A DNA stretch of 64,000 nucleotides from Diospyros lotus (lineage: Eukaryota; Streptophyta; Magnoliopsida; Ericales; Ebenaceae), in NCBI RefSeq assembly GCF_014633365.1, contig NC_068351.1:21894866-21958865 (forward strand). The letters are read 5' to 3'. Position 1 is the first letter of the stretch; the number at the start of each line of letters is the position of its first letter. Under the pieces are notes generated by a model that saw nothing but the letters and a program-made list of their open reading frames with translations, ran no database searches and was not told the DNA's origin. This document shows, in pieces, positions 23,341 to 35,300 of this stretch. Position numbers and translations under genes: made by a program.

Positions 23341-24631
23341 ATTAACTTTTGTTGTCCTAATACAACAATTGAAACTTGTTTGTTTCGGAAAACCTTAATA
23401 GAAAATTGGCAGGGTCAGGCGAAAAAGCAAGGTTTACTCGGAAGAGATCACTCTAAGGGGGTCTTGTAGAAGGATGGCTCCAAAAGGGTCTCTGGGTATC
23501 TTAATCTATAAAAGGGTCTTTTGAGTGAGTTATAGAAAGGTTTTCAGGGGAACTTCGAGTTTTTCTATCTGCAAGGTAGAAAACAGTTAGAAGGCATGTG
23601 GGGATCTCTCTTGTGCGAGCTCTTTGATGCCTAAGTTAGATGTGGCCATGCTACTGAAGTGGTTATCTAGATGCAATGCGATGCAGAAGGTGCCTTCAAA
23701 AGAGTAGGAACTCTTCAAAAGAGGTATGCGCGAAAAAGTTAGGGAGAGTTTTCAATTTCCCCAGAAGGATCTAGAAAATGAAGGGTCAATAGGTATTCAT
23801 ATCCCTTGAAGGATTGGGACATGTGGCAGGCTAATACATGTGGCACACATGCATGAGGTCACATGGCATGACTCTTCGTGTAAGGGTGTCTGACCTCAAT
23901 GGCTAAGGCTTTGGGATGACTAGGCCTTTGGGGAAGCTAGTCTTCAAAAAACTTCCTTAACCTTTAGGAAGCTAGTCCCTGAAAGGGTTTTCGGAAGGCT
24001 AAATCGACCTTTTAGGGAAAATGGTTCCCGAAGGGTCTTTGAAAGGCTACTTAGGTCTTCGGGGAACAAGGCCCTTCCAAGAAAAGGCATTCTCCCGGGA
24101 TCGAGTTGACTTCTCTGGGGGAACTCACTCGAAGACCCTTTGGAGGAAACCTTATAGAGGCTATGTTACAACAATGATTCCTTACTCTTACCTTTGACTA
24201 AAGATCAAGGGGGATAGTACACAAAAATGCAGAGGGGTTGTCCAGAGAAGGAAAAACTTGCTCCAAAATCGAGCATGACTTAAGAGTCGGGGCCAATCAC
24301 CTCTATTGGTTCAGAGGCTTTGGAGGATGGTTGACTTAAGGACTAGGTCATGGTTCCAACAATGACTACTAGACATCTCGAGGTATCCTCTCCACCGATG
24401 GTAGTCTAAGTTCTTGATGTACCTTTTTTGGGGTCTTGGAATGTACTTTTTGGCTTTCATTTCATGTATGCGTGCTTATTGTAAATGTTTTTCATGAATG
24501 ATTGAAATGAGGTTGTCTTGGACTTGATAATTGTGCCTATTATTTGGAGCTTGTGCATATTTGCATGTATGTCTCTCTCACATGCCATGTATGCATAAAG
24601 ATATAAATAACATAACAAGAAGATAAATATT
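23341..24631. other. Unclassified repeat-like DNA left of element B
   Basis: Non-coding, with many short 'gggtcttcggaagg'-type words, unlike the AT-rich DNA to its left. The DNA right of element B (29072-30500) has a similar style, so B may have inserted into an older unclassified repeat. Confidence 0.4.
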
Positions 24632-24985
24632 TGATGATGGTTTTTGGGACCGACCACCACGTCCCACCTTTGCGAATGGACCTCGGGAATCGGATCTCGA
24701 ACTTGGCAATGTCAGACCTCGGTGATAGGACCTACAAGACAACGGAGTGGCGGGGCTAGGGTCCCCCGGGATGGACTCCGACGCTCAAATTAGTAGAGTA
24801 AATGCGGATTGTAATAATTGTGAGAGCTGTAGAGCTTTTTATACCTGATGAGGACCGGCTTGGATCTTTCGAACTCCGCCCCAGATTGTTGACTTGCCAC
24901 GTGTCAGCCTCTCGGGCAATCCATGTGGCGAGCAAGGCCATTAACGCATAGGGGTATACTTGTAATTTTAGGTAGTGTTAAATCA
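24632..24985 (-). repeat. Element B 3' LTR
   Basis: 354 bp matching 28718-29071. On the minus strand it starts TGATTTAACACTACC and ends CATCATCA. The purine tract (minus strand AGGAGTGGGGGGCAAG) lies directly to its right, at about 24988-25003. Confidence 0.9.
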
Positions 24986-25659
24986 CTTGCCCCCCACTCC
25001 TTGAGCTAAGCTGAGAATCACGCTAGGTCGAGGAGTAACTTAATTTCTGAGGCTATTTAATTGTAAATTTTTCTTGAGATGTGCAGGAGTATTTTTAGGT
25101 ATGAGACAACTAAGCCCCAAACTCTTGAGGTTAGTTTTTTCCTCTCTTTTATTTTTATTTTTATTTCTTCCATTGCTTTTTTTATTTATATTATTTTGCT
25201 CCTCATTTGTTGCTTGTTTTTTGTCTTTTTTTTTTTTTAATTCATCTTCTTCCTCGGCCACGCTCGGCCTCACCAGATCTTGGCGAGGTCGAGCTCCTCG
25301 GCCATGGCCTAGTGCTTGGCTCGGCCTGGCCGAGGTCGGCCAGGGCCGGGGAGTTTCCTGCTTGCTTGCTGCTTTTTTTTTTTTATTACATATATATATA
25401 TAAATGGAATATATATATATGGACGCACATTGGGTCGGCCATGGCCGACCCTTGGGGCTTTTGCCCCCTTTTTTTTAATATATATAAATATATATATATA
25501 TTTTTAATAATAACAAAATAAGCCTTAACTTGACTAACCCGTTTCTTTGGCTTTTCTTTGTCGCAGGTGTGGCTCGAGATTTTCCAAGGTAGGTCGTGCC
25601 TATTTGAGCTCCATTTGGTTTGTGCCTAGCTGTGGTTTTCCTTCTCTAACCTTCTGTAT

Positions 25660-26760
25660 TCCTTTAATTCGAGAACGAGTCAGGGCTCTTGAACCTTGGA
25701 TTTTAGTTACTTCCGTGAGGGTGTTGATTTCCTTCCGGCCACTAATTCTTCTTCGTCTTGGGGACAGCCTAGGGCTCTTGACCCTTGGATTGTCGCTGCT
25801 CCCACGCGAAGGAAGGTGTTGAGTTTCTTCCGGTCACTAGTTCGCCTTTGTCTTGGGGACAGCCTAGGGCTCTTGACCCTTGGATTGTCGACACTCCCAC
25901 GCGAATGAGGGTGTTGAGTTTCTTCCGGCCACTAGTTCGCCTTCGTCTTGGGGACAGCTTAGGGCTCTTGACCCTTGGATTGTCGCCACTCCCACGCGAA
26001 TGAGGGTGTTGATTTCCTTCCGGCCACTAATTCGTCTTTGTCTTGGGGATAGCCTAGGGCTTTTGACCCTTGGATTGTTGCCACTCTCACGCGAAGAAGG
26101 GTGTTGGGCTCTGAATTTTTTTCTTGGCCATTAGTCCACCTTTGGGGACTGCCTAGGGTTCGTAACCCTTAGATTTTAGCCACTCCCTCGCGGAGGAGGA
26201 TGTTGGGCTAGAATTTTTCCTTGGCCATTAGTCTATCTTCGGCTTGTGGACGGCTTAGGGCTTGTAACCCTTGGATTGTCGCCACTCCCACGCGAAAAAG
26301 AGTGTTGGGCTCTGAATTTTTTTCTTGGCCATTAGTCCACCTTTGGAGACGGCTTAGGGTTCGTAACCCTTAGACTTTAGCCACTCCCTCACGGATGAGG
26401 GTGTTGGGCTAGAATTTTTCCTTGGCCATTAGTCCATCTTCGGCTTGTGGACGGCCTAGGGCTCGTGACCCTTGGATTTTAACCACTCCCTCACGGAGGA
26501 GGGTGTTGGGCTAGAGTTTTTCCTTGGCCATTAATCCATCTTCGGCTTGTGGACGGCCTAGGGCTCGTAACCCTTGGATTTTAGCCACTCCCTCACGGAG
26601 GAGGGTGTTGGCCTAGAGTTTTTCCTTGGCCATTAGTCCATCTTTGTCTTGTGGACGGCTTAGGGCTCGTGACCCTTGGATGAGTTTTTCCATGGCCATT
26701 AGTCCACATTTGGGGACGGCCCAGGGCTCGTAACCTTTGGATTTTTCTTTGGCGAAGTGT
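25660..26760. repeat. Tandem repeat in element B, 95-105-bp unit, about 12 copies
   Basis: The block 'cctagggctcttgacccttggatt' in shortened and varied forms recurs at about 25682, 25768, 25863, 25958, 26053, 26150, 26247, 26351, 26454, 26557, 26659 and 26719. Each copy is followed by 'ccactcccacgcgaa' and 'ggtgttg' and then 'ttggccattagtcc'-like sequence. It sits between the pol remnant and the 3' LTR, where Tat-lineage elements often carry arrays that can seed satellites. Open frames here are by-products of the repeat. Confidence 0.88.
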
Positions 26761-26839
26761 TGGCCTTCGTGAGATTGCTATTAGATGGAGAGAATCCGAA
26801 GTCTTGCCATTAGTCGTAAAAAAAGGAGTACAAAGAGGT

Positions 26840-27230
26840 TCAAGGAATTCCCCTCCTCATTGAAAAAACTTCCTTAAGTTTTGGACATTCCAGGTATGCT
26901 TCAAGAACTTGTTTTCCATATCTTCTAGTCGATATGCCCCCCGGACTTAAGGATTCTATCACTCGGTACGGTCCTTCCCAATTCGGAGTTAGTTTATTCG
27001 CGTCTCGAGGATGGCTTATGTCGAACCGTCTCAATACAAGATCTCATGGCATGAAACTCCTAGCGTGGACTCATCGGTTATAGTACATAGTAATGCGGCT
27101 TTTCGGATTTACGACAGGTCTCGGAGCTCATCCATCCCCAGCGGGTTGTTTTCCTTTTCTCCGGGACAGTGTCCAACTTCGCTCTCGGAAGCGATCCCGA
27201 GTAGGAGACCTTCTCCTATTATCTGACTTG
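26840..27230 (-). pseudogene. Element B integrase C-terminal remnant
   Basis: On the minus strand, LVLRRFDISHPRDANKLTPN is followed by WEGPYRVIESLSPGG, the typical end of gypsy integrase. Stops lie upstream and in-frame (before DLVLRR). It is joined closely to the end of gag, so the polyprotein lost at least 3 kb between them. Confidence 0.8.
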
Positions 27231-27310
27231 GAATCAACTCTACCCGAACTCACGCCTTCTTAGCTAACGAAATCTCGAAGGTAACCCCGATTAATAAGCT
27301 CCTGAATCTC

Positions 27311-28574
27311 TTATTTTAACTGGATGCAGTCCTCTGTAACATGACCATGGTCGCGGTGGAAATGACAATACTTTCTTTTGCTTCGAATGTTAGGTGGAGA
27401 CCTTAGCGGTGGAGGACGCCACATATAATCCTTATCCTCTAATGCCAGTAAAATTTCTGCTCGATTGGTGTTGAGGGGAGTATAACTCACCGGGCTGCCA
27501 TGGGCACCCCCAAAGCCCAGGCGATCCTGGGTTCGAGAGGGGCGATAGTCTGTCTTCTGTTCCATCATTGGCCTTTTCTTTTCCTTTTCTCTTTCTTTCT
27601 TCTCAGGTTGTTCAGCTTGCTTCACCTTCATCACCTCTTCCGCATTGATGTACTTATTAGCCCGTGTAAGGGCTTCTGTGAAAGTACGAGGTGGAGTCTT
27701 GGCCAAGGACTGAGCGAATGGTCCCGCCCTCAAGCCATTCTGGAGAGCCACCATTGCGATCCGCTGATCGAACTCGTCAATGCTCAATGCCTCCTCATTG
27801 AATCTAGCCACGAAATCCCTTAGAAATTCACCCTGGTTTTGCTTGGTGTTCACCAGAGCCATGGAAGACTTCTGGTGGCGCTTCAAGGGAGCGTAATGGG
27901 CTAGGAAACAAGTCTTCAGCTCTTCCCAATTGTTGATGGAACGATGGGGAAGGCAGGAGTACCAAGTCCAGGCATGACCTCCCAAAAGTAGCTGAAAATG
28001 CCCGGCACCACATCGCGTCGGACCCCGATTGCACTAGCATGTGAGAGGAGAAAAGTTCTACGTGATCATAGGGGTCTGTGCTTCCGTCATAGAGCTTGAT
28101 GGATGGGATACGAAACCTTTCTGGTAGAACCTTCGACATGATGCCCTTGCTCAAGGGTTGGTTAGAGCCGAGGTGGGGCAGCTCTTCCTTTCCCTTTTTG
28201 AGTTCCTAGACTTGCCTCTCTAGGAAACGCAGTCGCCTCTCCTGAGAAGTCCATCCTTCTCGTGAGGGGGAAGAAGTAGATCATGCCGCCTCAGAGGGGT
28301 GGATTTCTTGACCCAAATGGTGGGATTGACGAGGCTCCCGAGTAAGAGGAGGAGACTGGTGCTCCGCCCGCTGAGAGGGCACGTGCGCACGATGTTGTTC
28401 ATTCTGGTATAAGTAACCAGTCAACAACTCTGTTAACTGTTGGACCTGATTCTCCAGCCTAGTGAGTCGATCCTCTGGCATTGGATTGGCCAGAGATGGT
28501 GGATTCTCCCCTTGCGGTGGGGCCTTTAGATTAGCCCCAGCCTGGCTACGAGTCACATTCCTTCGGGGAGCCAT
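27311..28574 (-). pseudogene. Element B gag, broken
   Basis: The start MAPRRNVTRSQ is at 28574. Stops lie at 28283-28281 (TGA) and near 28208 (TAG), and there is a frameshift around 27985, where CRAFSATF passes into GGHAWTWYS. The gag domain is clear: FRIPSIKLYDGSTDPYDHVE, INNWEELKTCFLAHYA, QGEFLRDFVARFNEEAL. It ends with a CCHC-like knuckle (CHFHRDHGHVTEDC) and stop at 27311. Gag is the only nearly whole gene of this element. Confidence 0.88.
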
Positions 28575-28717
28575 GTCGTTAGTTATAGTAGGGAGCAAAA
28601 TTCATTTGATACCTGTGGAAAGGCCGAGGTCAAAGGTGAGGAGTTGAAGTCCGAAGCGCGAGGCAGGGAAAGAAGATGATGGCGAGTCTGGACGTCGGCC
28701 CCACGGTGGGTGCCAAA

Positions 28718-29071
28718 TGATGATGATTTTTGGGACCGACCACCACGTGCCACCTTTACGAATGGACCTCGGGAATCAGACCTCGGACTTGGCGATGTCG
28801 GACCTCGGTGATAGGACCTGCAAGACAACGGAGTTGCGGGTCTAGGGTCCCTCAAGGTGGACTCTGACGCTCAAATTAGTAGAGTAAATGCGGATTGTAA
28901 TAATTGTGAGAGCTGTAGAGTTTTTTGTACCTGATGAGGACCGGCTTGGATCTTTCGAACTCCGCACCAGATTGTTGACTTGCCACGTGTCAGCCTCTCG
29001 GGCAATCCATGTGGTGAGCAAGGCCACTAACGCATAGGGGTATACTTGTAATTTTAGGTAGTGTCACATCA
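28718..29071 (-). repeat. Element B 5' LTR
   Basis: 354 bp pairing with 24632-24985. The leader between it and gag (28575-28717) includes the primer site at about 28698-28717 on the minus strand. Confidence 0.9.
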
Positions 29072-31160
29072 ATATCGTAAATACGAAACAAGATATTAGA
29101 ACTTGGATGCTTGTAACTTCGAGCGTGCTTTAATGAAGCATGCTAACCACAATAGCCAGGGTGAGATAATAGTAAGGTAGTGAGAATTAACACTTTACCT
29201 TACAGTTGTATGCGAGTGGTTGTACGTCCAGTATTATTGCCTCAGACAATGCGCTTATATCCTTCTCGAATTGCTAGTCAAAAATAAGCACAAAAAATAT
29301 GGGTGTCTTACCACGATTAGGTGTTGCAACCTACGTTTCAACTCTCTGTTAGCCACTAGGTCGAGCTACCCCAAGGGACCTAAAGTGGTTGTATTTAACC
29401 TGTTGTAGGGAAACCAAACAAGCCCTTTTAAAGAGTTAACAGGTGGAAGTAGAAGATACTTCTGTGGATAAGGTCTCTCTAGAAGTTCTTTAAGGGTTGT
29501 TATCTTGAAGGAGAATATCGAAGATTCTTTGGGGCCAATCCATCCAAGGGGTACTCTTCAAGGTTTCCAATCCTTGAAGGCTTCTTCAAGCCTATACGTC
29601 TCACCCAAAGGGTTGAGCCACACGCCTTTGCACAAGCATTCCATGTGTCCTAGGATGCTACGTGTCCCAGTCCTTGACCTTTATAAATACTAGAGTCCCA
29701 CACATTTGGGATCTAGATCCAAACCCTAAGAAGCAAGAATTTTAAATGCGTGTGCATACTCTACCACATTCCTACTCCTTAATCTTGGGGATATTACTAC
29801 CCTAAAAGCCCTGGATGTACCTTCTTCAGGTACAAGTATAGGTTTAGATGAAGCCATTATTAAATTACCTTAAATGCTCTTACAAAAGGATTCTTTAAAA
29901 GAGGTGCCAAGCAGAAGGGACTTTCGAAAGCGTATTAAAGCATGGATGGGTCTTCGGATAGTAGGTGTTGCCTTTTGAAGAACCAAAAGATACAAAAGAG
30001 CCTTCGATGAGGGCCTTCAAGTGCAAGTATCTTCGGGGTAAGGAAACGGTGGAAGTTATAACCCACAAGGGACCACCATTATTTATAGCCACACATTCGA
30101 GGACGGAACAATTGCATAATAATTGTGCACGTGTGGTCTCTCTCGCATCCAAAGATACCTTTAATTCTTCTGATGCTTGTAAAGAACACAAAGCACTCAA
30201 AAATCCTCCAAAAGCCAACAAATTTGCACACCAACCTTCGGGAACATGATTCCTTGAAAAATGCATACTCTTCCCTTTGACTTACAACCAAAAACAAGAT
30301 TGAGGAACTATTATTGTAGGACAACCAAACAAGCTCTTTGGAAAAGCCAACAAGTGGAAGTAAAAGATAACTTTTGTGGACAAGGTCCCTTCAGAAGACC
30401 TTTTAGTGTTGTTATCATGGAAGAGAACGCCAAAGACTCTTTGGGGCCAATCCATTCGAGGGAGGCTTGTTTGAGATACCCTTTTCCATCATTGTGAAGG
30501 AGACCTATTATTGTTGCCACGAAGTTCCTCCTTCTCCCTTTTCTTCTCTTTCGCTTTCTTTTGGGATTCTAACACAATTATGAGATTCTCAACCCTAACG
30601 AGGTTGTTGAGAATCTCATTAGGATTCTTTACAACCTCATTGGGTTGATGTTGAACCATGAAAAAAAGAGATGGAGATGAGAGAGAAATGAAAAGGAGAG
30701 AGATTGAAAATAAGGACAAAATAATTAATTAACGTGTCATTTTAATAGCAAGGGAGATCTCTATATTCTTTCTCACACGTTAGGAGCATTCACATTCTGT
30801 TCCCAACCTTTAACAGTAACTAGTGTTTATATATTTACCCTTCTAAATAAAACATTCATTTATAACCATTCTAAAATAACAATAAAGTTCCTTATCTTAA
30901 TAAATAATAATCCATTCCATATTACGAAACTCTGTCAACAAATTAAATTTTCAAAATATTCTTTATGTACTTTGTTTATAAAGATTAAAAATTGCTGTTA
31001 TATACCAAATTGGCAACAAATTTAAATTCATAACTGACACAATTACAATAAACTTGAAAATAATTTTATCACTATATTAAAATCTTTTTATGTTTAAATT
31101 TTACTTAAAAAATTAAAAATTTAAATATAACTATCACTAAATTAATGTTTATTAATTTTT
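29072..31160. other. Intergenic and repeat-like DNA right of element B
   Basis: No gene. A block of about 150 bp at 29408-29560 is repeated with changes at 30318-30475 (both contain 'ctttggggccaatccat'). A perfect 14-bp inverted repeat (30580-30593 and 30606-30619) encloses a 12-nt loop. 30800-31160 is AT-rich. Confidence 0.55.
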
Positions 31161-31169
31161 TATTATTTA

Positions 31170-31180
31170 TTTATATGTAG
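31170..31180 (+). promoter_or_regulatory. Candidate TATA box of the SNAP33-type gene
   Basis: tttatatgtag follows an AT-rich stretch and precedes a GC-richer leader beginning near 31195, about 1.15 kb of genomic sequence before the ATG (leader is spliced). Confidence 0.4.
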
Positions 31181-31199
31181 ATCTTCCCCGACGCACCCT

Positions 31200-31427
31200 C
31201 TGGTAATAATTAAGTTTGGCCTTGCCCGTGCGGTGGAGAAACCAAGGACGGGGGAAGACAAAGATGGGAAGAGAAAAGGACCCACCAAACAAATTTTTAG
31301 AACAAGTCGTTGATCGGTTCATACCCTCAAGACTTCTTCCCTGTACTTGCCCTCTTTTCTTCTTTTTCTTCTTCTTCTTCTTCCAGTTGGAGCAACCCCC
31401 TTCTCTCTGGTCTTCTTGGAATCTCAG
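31200..31427 (+). other. Likely 5'UTR exon of the SNAP33-type gene
   Basis: A CT-rich leader ends in atctcag|gtagcc, a good donor site at 31428. A likely acceptor is gtttgttcag at 32253 (others at 32217 and 32228), so the ATG exon would begin near 32254. No ORF of note; the extent is approximate. Confidence 0.5.
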
Positions 31428-32358
31428 GTAGCCCCAAAGATTCTAACCTTCCATTTTATTCATCCTCTGATTCTGTTTCTGGGTTTTAATTTTCTAATGG
31501 AGTACACTTATCTTGCAAATCTGGGTAACTTCAAATCTGCTCGATTCCTATTCTTCTTGCAACTGCCAATTTGCTAATCGAAATTGCTGGTTTCTATTTT
31601 CACTTCATCTCGTTTCAATTCCTTTATCATTTTAATTGATGTTTCCCAGGAACTTGTTAATTTTAGTGCAGTTTGAAATTTCGGGTTCTGTTTTCTTCGT
31701 TATAGGCATGTTTTGTTCCTGAGTATCTCCAAGAAAGCGAACCAAGAAAATCATGAAACTTTTAATCTCTGCTTGTTTCATTCAACTGACTCGCCCCAAT
31801 TAAGCTTAATGATCATACTGATTAAAATTGGGAATTTAAAATGTCTATATTTAATATTCCCCTATATTTTTGAGCATCCATATGTAGCAAGAGGGGACTT
31901 GAGTTTCTAAGGCTTTATTGCCTCATTCTTCTTCTTGATGATCTTTTATAGAGCACCCCGAAGGCATATTCTTAAAAGCAGAGGAACTAAATACAGTTTT
32001 ATTTTTATTACTTTTTTTTTTATTTTGTTTTATTTTTCGTTGTAATCAATTATTATTCCCCACCATCTTCGTTCTGGTTTATAACTTTTTTATTAGTACT
32101 TTGTTTTGGATATTTTGTTTTGTCCCCTTTTATGTTGAAAACTACATAATGAAATGCATACTTTTCCTTCCATGAAATGCATACTTTGGCCTTTGTTTTC
32201 TTATTGTTGATCTAACAGTACCTTACAGTTGGACCTTTTCTATGTTTGTTCAGGTACTTACTGAAGTCAGTTTTGAAGTTAACTGAAGTATTGTCTAGTT
32301 ACCATTAAAGAAGTTCAAACAAAACAACTAATCAAACTTTTCATTTTGTCTACAAAAA

Positions 32359-35300
32359 ATGTCCGGTCTTAAGAAACCTACCATAAAGAATAATGTAAAA
32401 CAAAGCCCAGTTGCTCCAAAAATTCCTACGGGTTCTAGCTTGAATCCTTTTGACTCTTATGATGAGTTAGACAACACCACCACCCGTAAAACCCAACATA
32501 GAGCTTCTGAAAGCAATGTCAACCGCCTTTTTGATGATAATGGAGGAAATAGGGCGTCTTCATCTGCCGATTCACTTTCTTCAGCACCAAGAAATAGATA
32601 CAGGAATAATTTCCAAGACTCTGGAGGATTAGAGAACCAGAGTGTCCAAGAATTAGAAAATTATGCTGTGTACAGATCTGAGGAGACTACAAAAACAGTC
32701 AACAATTGCCTGAAGATAGCAGAGGAGATGAGAGAGGATGCTACCAAGACTTTGGTTGCCTTGCATCAGCAGGGGGAGCAAATAACCAGGGCTCACACGG
32801 TTGCTGCTGACATTGATCATGATCTTAGTAGGGTACAGCTCAAGTTATTTTCCCTGTTATTTATTGACTGCTTTTTCTTGTTCTTTTCCTATTGTTTTAG
32901 TTCTAGTTTGAGAATATAGGTATATCTAGATGCTAAAAATGAAACCACCATATACCATAAGATTAACTTCCTCATAAAAATACTTACTCAAAAAAAGGAA
33001 AAAAAAAAAAACTTCCTCATAAAAACCACCTGAATAGTGGATACTGTTTTCTATTATTCGCCATTGGTTTTACTATTTAGTAGTTTGAATGTTTTGATAT
33101 GGCGTCTTAAATTCTTTATTTAGTACTCCTTTGGGAGCAGCTTTTTAGCAAAAGAATAAAAAAATAAAAAAGATTCTTTTTTAAATGCCTATGGACAAGG
33201 TTGCTCTACAAAGAGGTTTAGGTGACTGTTTGGTGGCCAACTCAAATTGGCTACTCTTTCTTTGTAGTAAATTATTTAGGTTTTAAAAGGGTAATGATTT
33301 AAGGTGATGACATTGTTGAGAAAGGTATTTTCTAAACTGATCCTCCTTTGGTAGTGTAGAACAAGAATATATCAAGTTTTTATCTCACTATGTGTGGTTG
33401 GCTAAACAGATTCTAGCTCACTATATCTTTATATCTATATATGCTTTAAAAATATTTTCTGAAGTGACTTCATTGACCTTTTTGGTATTTTGCCTTGAAT
33501 GCTTTAAAAGCTAATATGAAAAAAGCTAAAATGCATGGTCTCCCAAACAAAAATTTGCTAAAAGAGAAAATTGCTGGAGGCTCAAGAAAAAAAAGGTCTT
33601 CCCAATTCTTATATGGAGTTCAAAATTTTCTGAAAGTTTCAGATACCTTAAGTTGTTAACCTAAAATGTAGCGCAATTAGGTGCATTGGAGGAAATTTGT
33701 TTAAAGGGGCTTTGACCTTGTTTCTATGGTGAGAAAGAATAACACCTACTCCATAAATGTGATGACTGGGTAAGCATTTTCTTGAAGTATTGCCTACATT
33801 TAGAACTAGCTTGTCATAAAAAAAATGAAAAAGAAAAACTACATCAATAGCCTTAATACTATTATATTGGAGGGTGAATTTGGAGTTTCCTTCTCTATTT
33901 TGAGACTATGGAAAGTTTGGTATGTTAATATACCCTTAAGAATTTTAATTATTCCTTTTTCTTTTTTCTGCTGAGTTAATTGTTTCCTCTTTCAGTTAAT
34001 TTTCTTTCGATTTGTCTCAGGATAATATATCGAGTTACATGTATTAAGATAACTGCATTCCAGTTTTTCTACAATATATTGGGAAATAGGAAGTTTTTAT
34101 TCATGCATTTTTGTTTTGAATTTTCTTTCTTCTAGTTTTGATAGAAATGCTTGGCGAGCTAGGATCTATGTAGCTAATCCCACCTAGTAAGATTAAGGGT
34201 TGATATGTTATTTTTTGGTTTTGGTCTAGTTTTAAAGCAAAAACATTAAGAATGAATGAAGATAGATTAATCTGGCCAAACCGTGAGCAATTAAGTTCGT
34301 TCACCTCTAGTTTGGACCTATTATGTAGAACTGTGGTACTTCCAATAAGACAGGGTGTCACGTTTAAACAATTAGAGCACTTTAGTGAGTTTTCCATCAA
34401 TAATTTAAAAAAGAAGTTAAAAGTTGAAAAACTAAGAAAGTAGCCAACCTGACATGGTCCTGCAGATACCATTTTATGGTAAAAGGCATTTGGTAAACAG
34501 GAGAATCTCTATTGATTGGTTTTGAATGATGTAATTGGGTAATGCATCTGTGTTAAGAGTTGTTCGTTTATTATTTCTATAAGAATAATTTATGTACTGA
34601 TTTCACACCAAATAGATGTATCTATTTGATATACCAAGCAAAATTGTAAATCTGCATTAGTTTTCTTATCCTATATCTTCTTTGTTTTAGCCTTTCTGAC
34701 CAGCATACATAGAAGAATCAACCAAATCACCCCTGCACATGAAGACATGTGACAAGCATCAAGAAAGAGATTCTCGTTTTAGGTTTATAGGAGAAAGGCA
34801 GATATTGGACTTATTGCAACATTAGAATTATTAGGATTTTAAATCATATTTTACATTTTATATTTGAAAAATGGTTATGCATATGTATGTATTTATGTAG
34901 GTTCATGGAAGGACTGCTTCACAATTTTTAGAAAATATGAATTAAACAAACACTTGTGTATCTCCTAAGGAACTTCTCTCTGCTCCTCTTACCCAAATTT
35001 CCATCTCACTAAGTAATATTGATATTACAATTAGCTATATGATATCCTACAGTGATGGAAAGTAAATTCCTATGTTAAATGAGAGCATTAGTATTTATTA
35101 ATATTTTGCATTAATCAATGAAATTGTTGTGATTGTATAAATTGCAGCAATTGATTCCTTGACTTGTGGTTCCTTGTTATCGTCATTTGCTCAACCCGTC
35201 CCATCTTTGATATATTTCTTTGCAAACTTAACAAAATAGCATCAATTTATCCATGGTTTCTTATCTTTATCTCTGCACATTGCATGAAAATACTTATGAG

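Larger units (their letters stand above)
24632..29071 (-). mobile_element. Element B: Tat-type gypsy retrotransposon, pol deleted
   Basis: Two 354-bp LTRs (24632-24985 and 28718-29071) bound a 4440-bp element read on the minus strand. The 5-bp flanks are atatt (24627-24631) and atatc (29072-29076), a target duplication with one change. After the 5' LTR (right side) the minus strand reads TTTGGCACCCACCGTGGGGC, the primer site usual in Tat-lineage elements. Gag follows (28574-27311), then only a C-terminal scrap of integrase (about 27230-26840). Protease, RT, RNase H and most of integrase are gone. Next come a tandem array (25660-26760) and a purine tract before the 3' LTR. LTRs differ at about 22 sites by eye, older than element A. 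Confidence 0.9.

Noticed and set aside
25074..26134. Plus-strand frames of 60-109 codons
   Set aside because: They come from the tandem array and T-rich DNA of element B, antisense to its genes.
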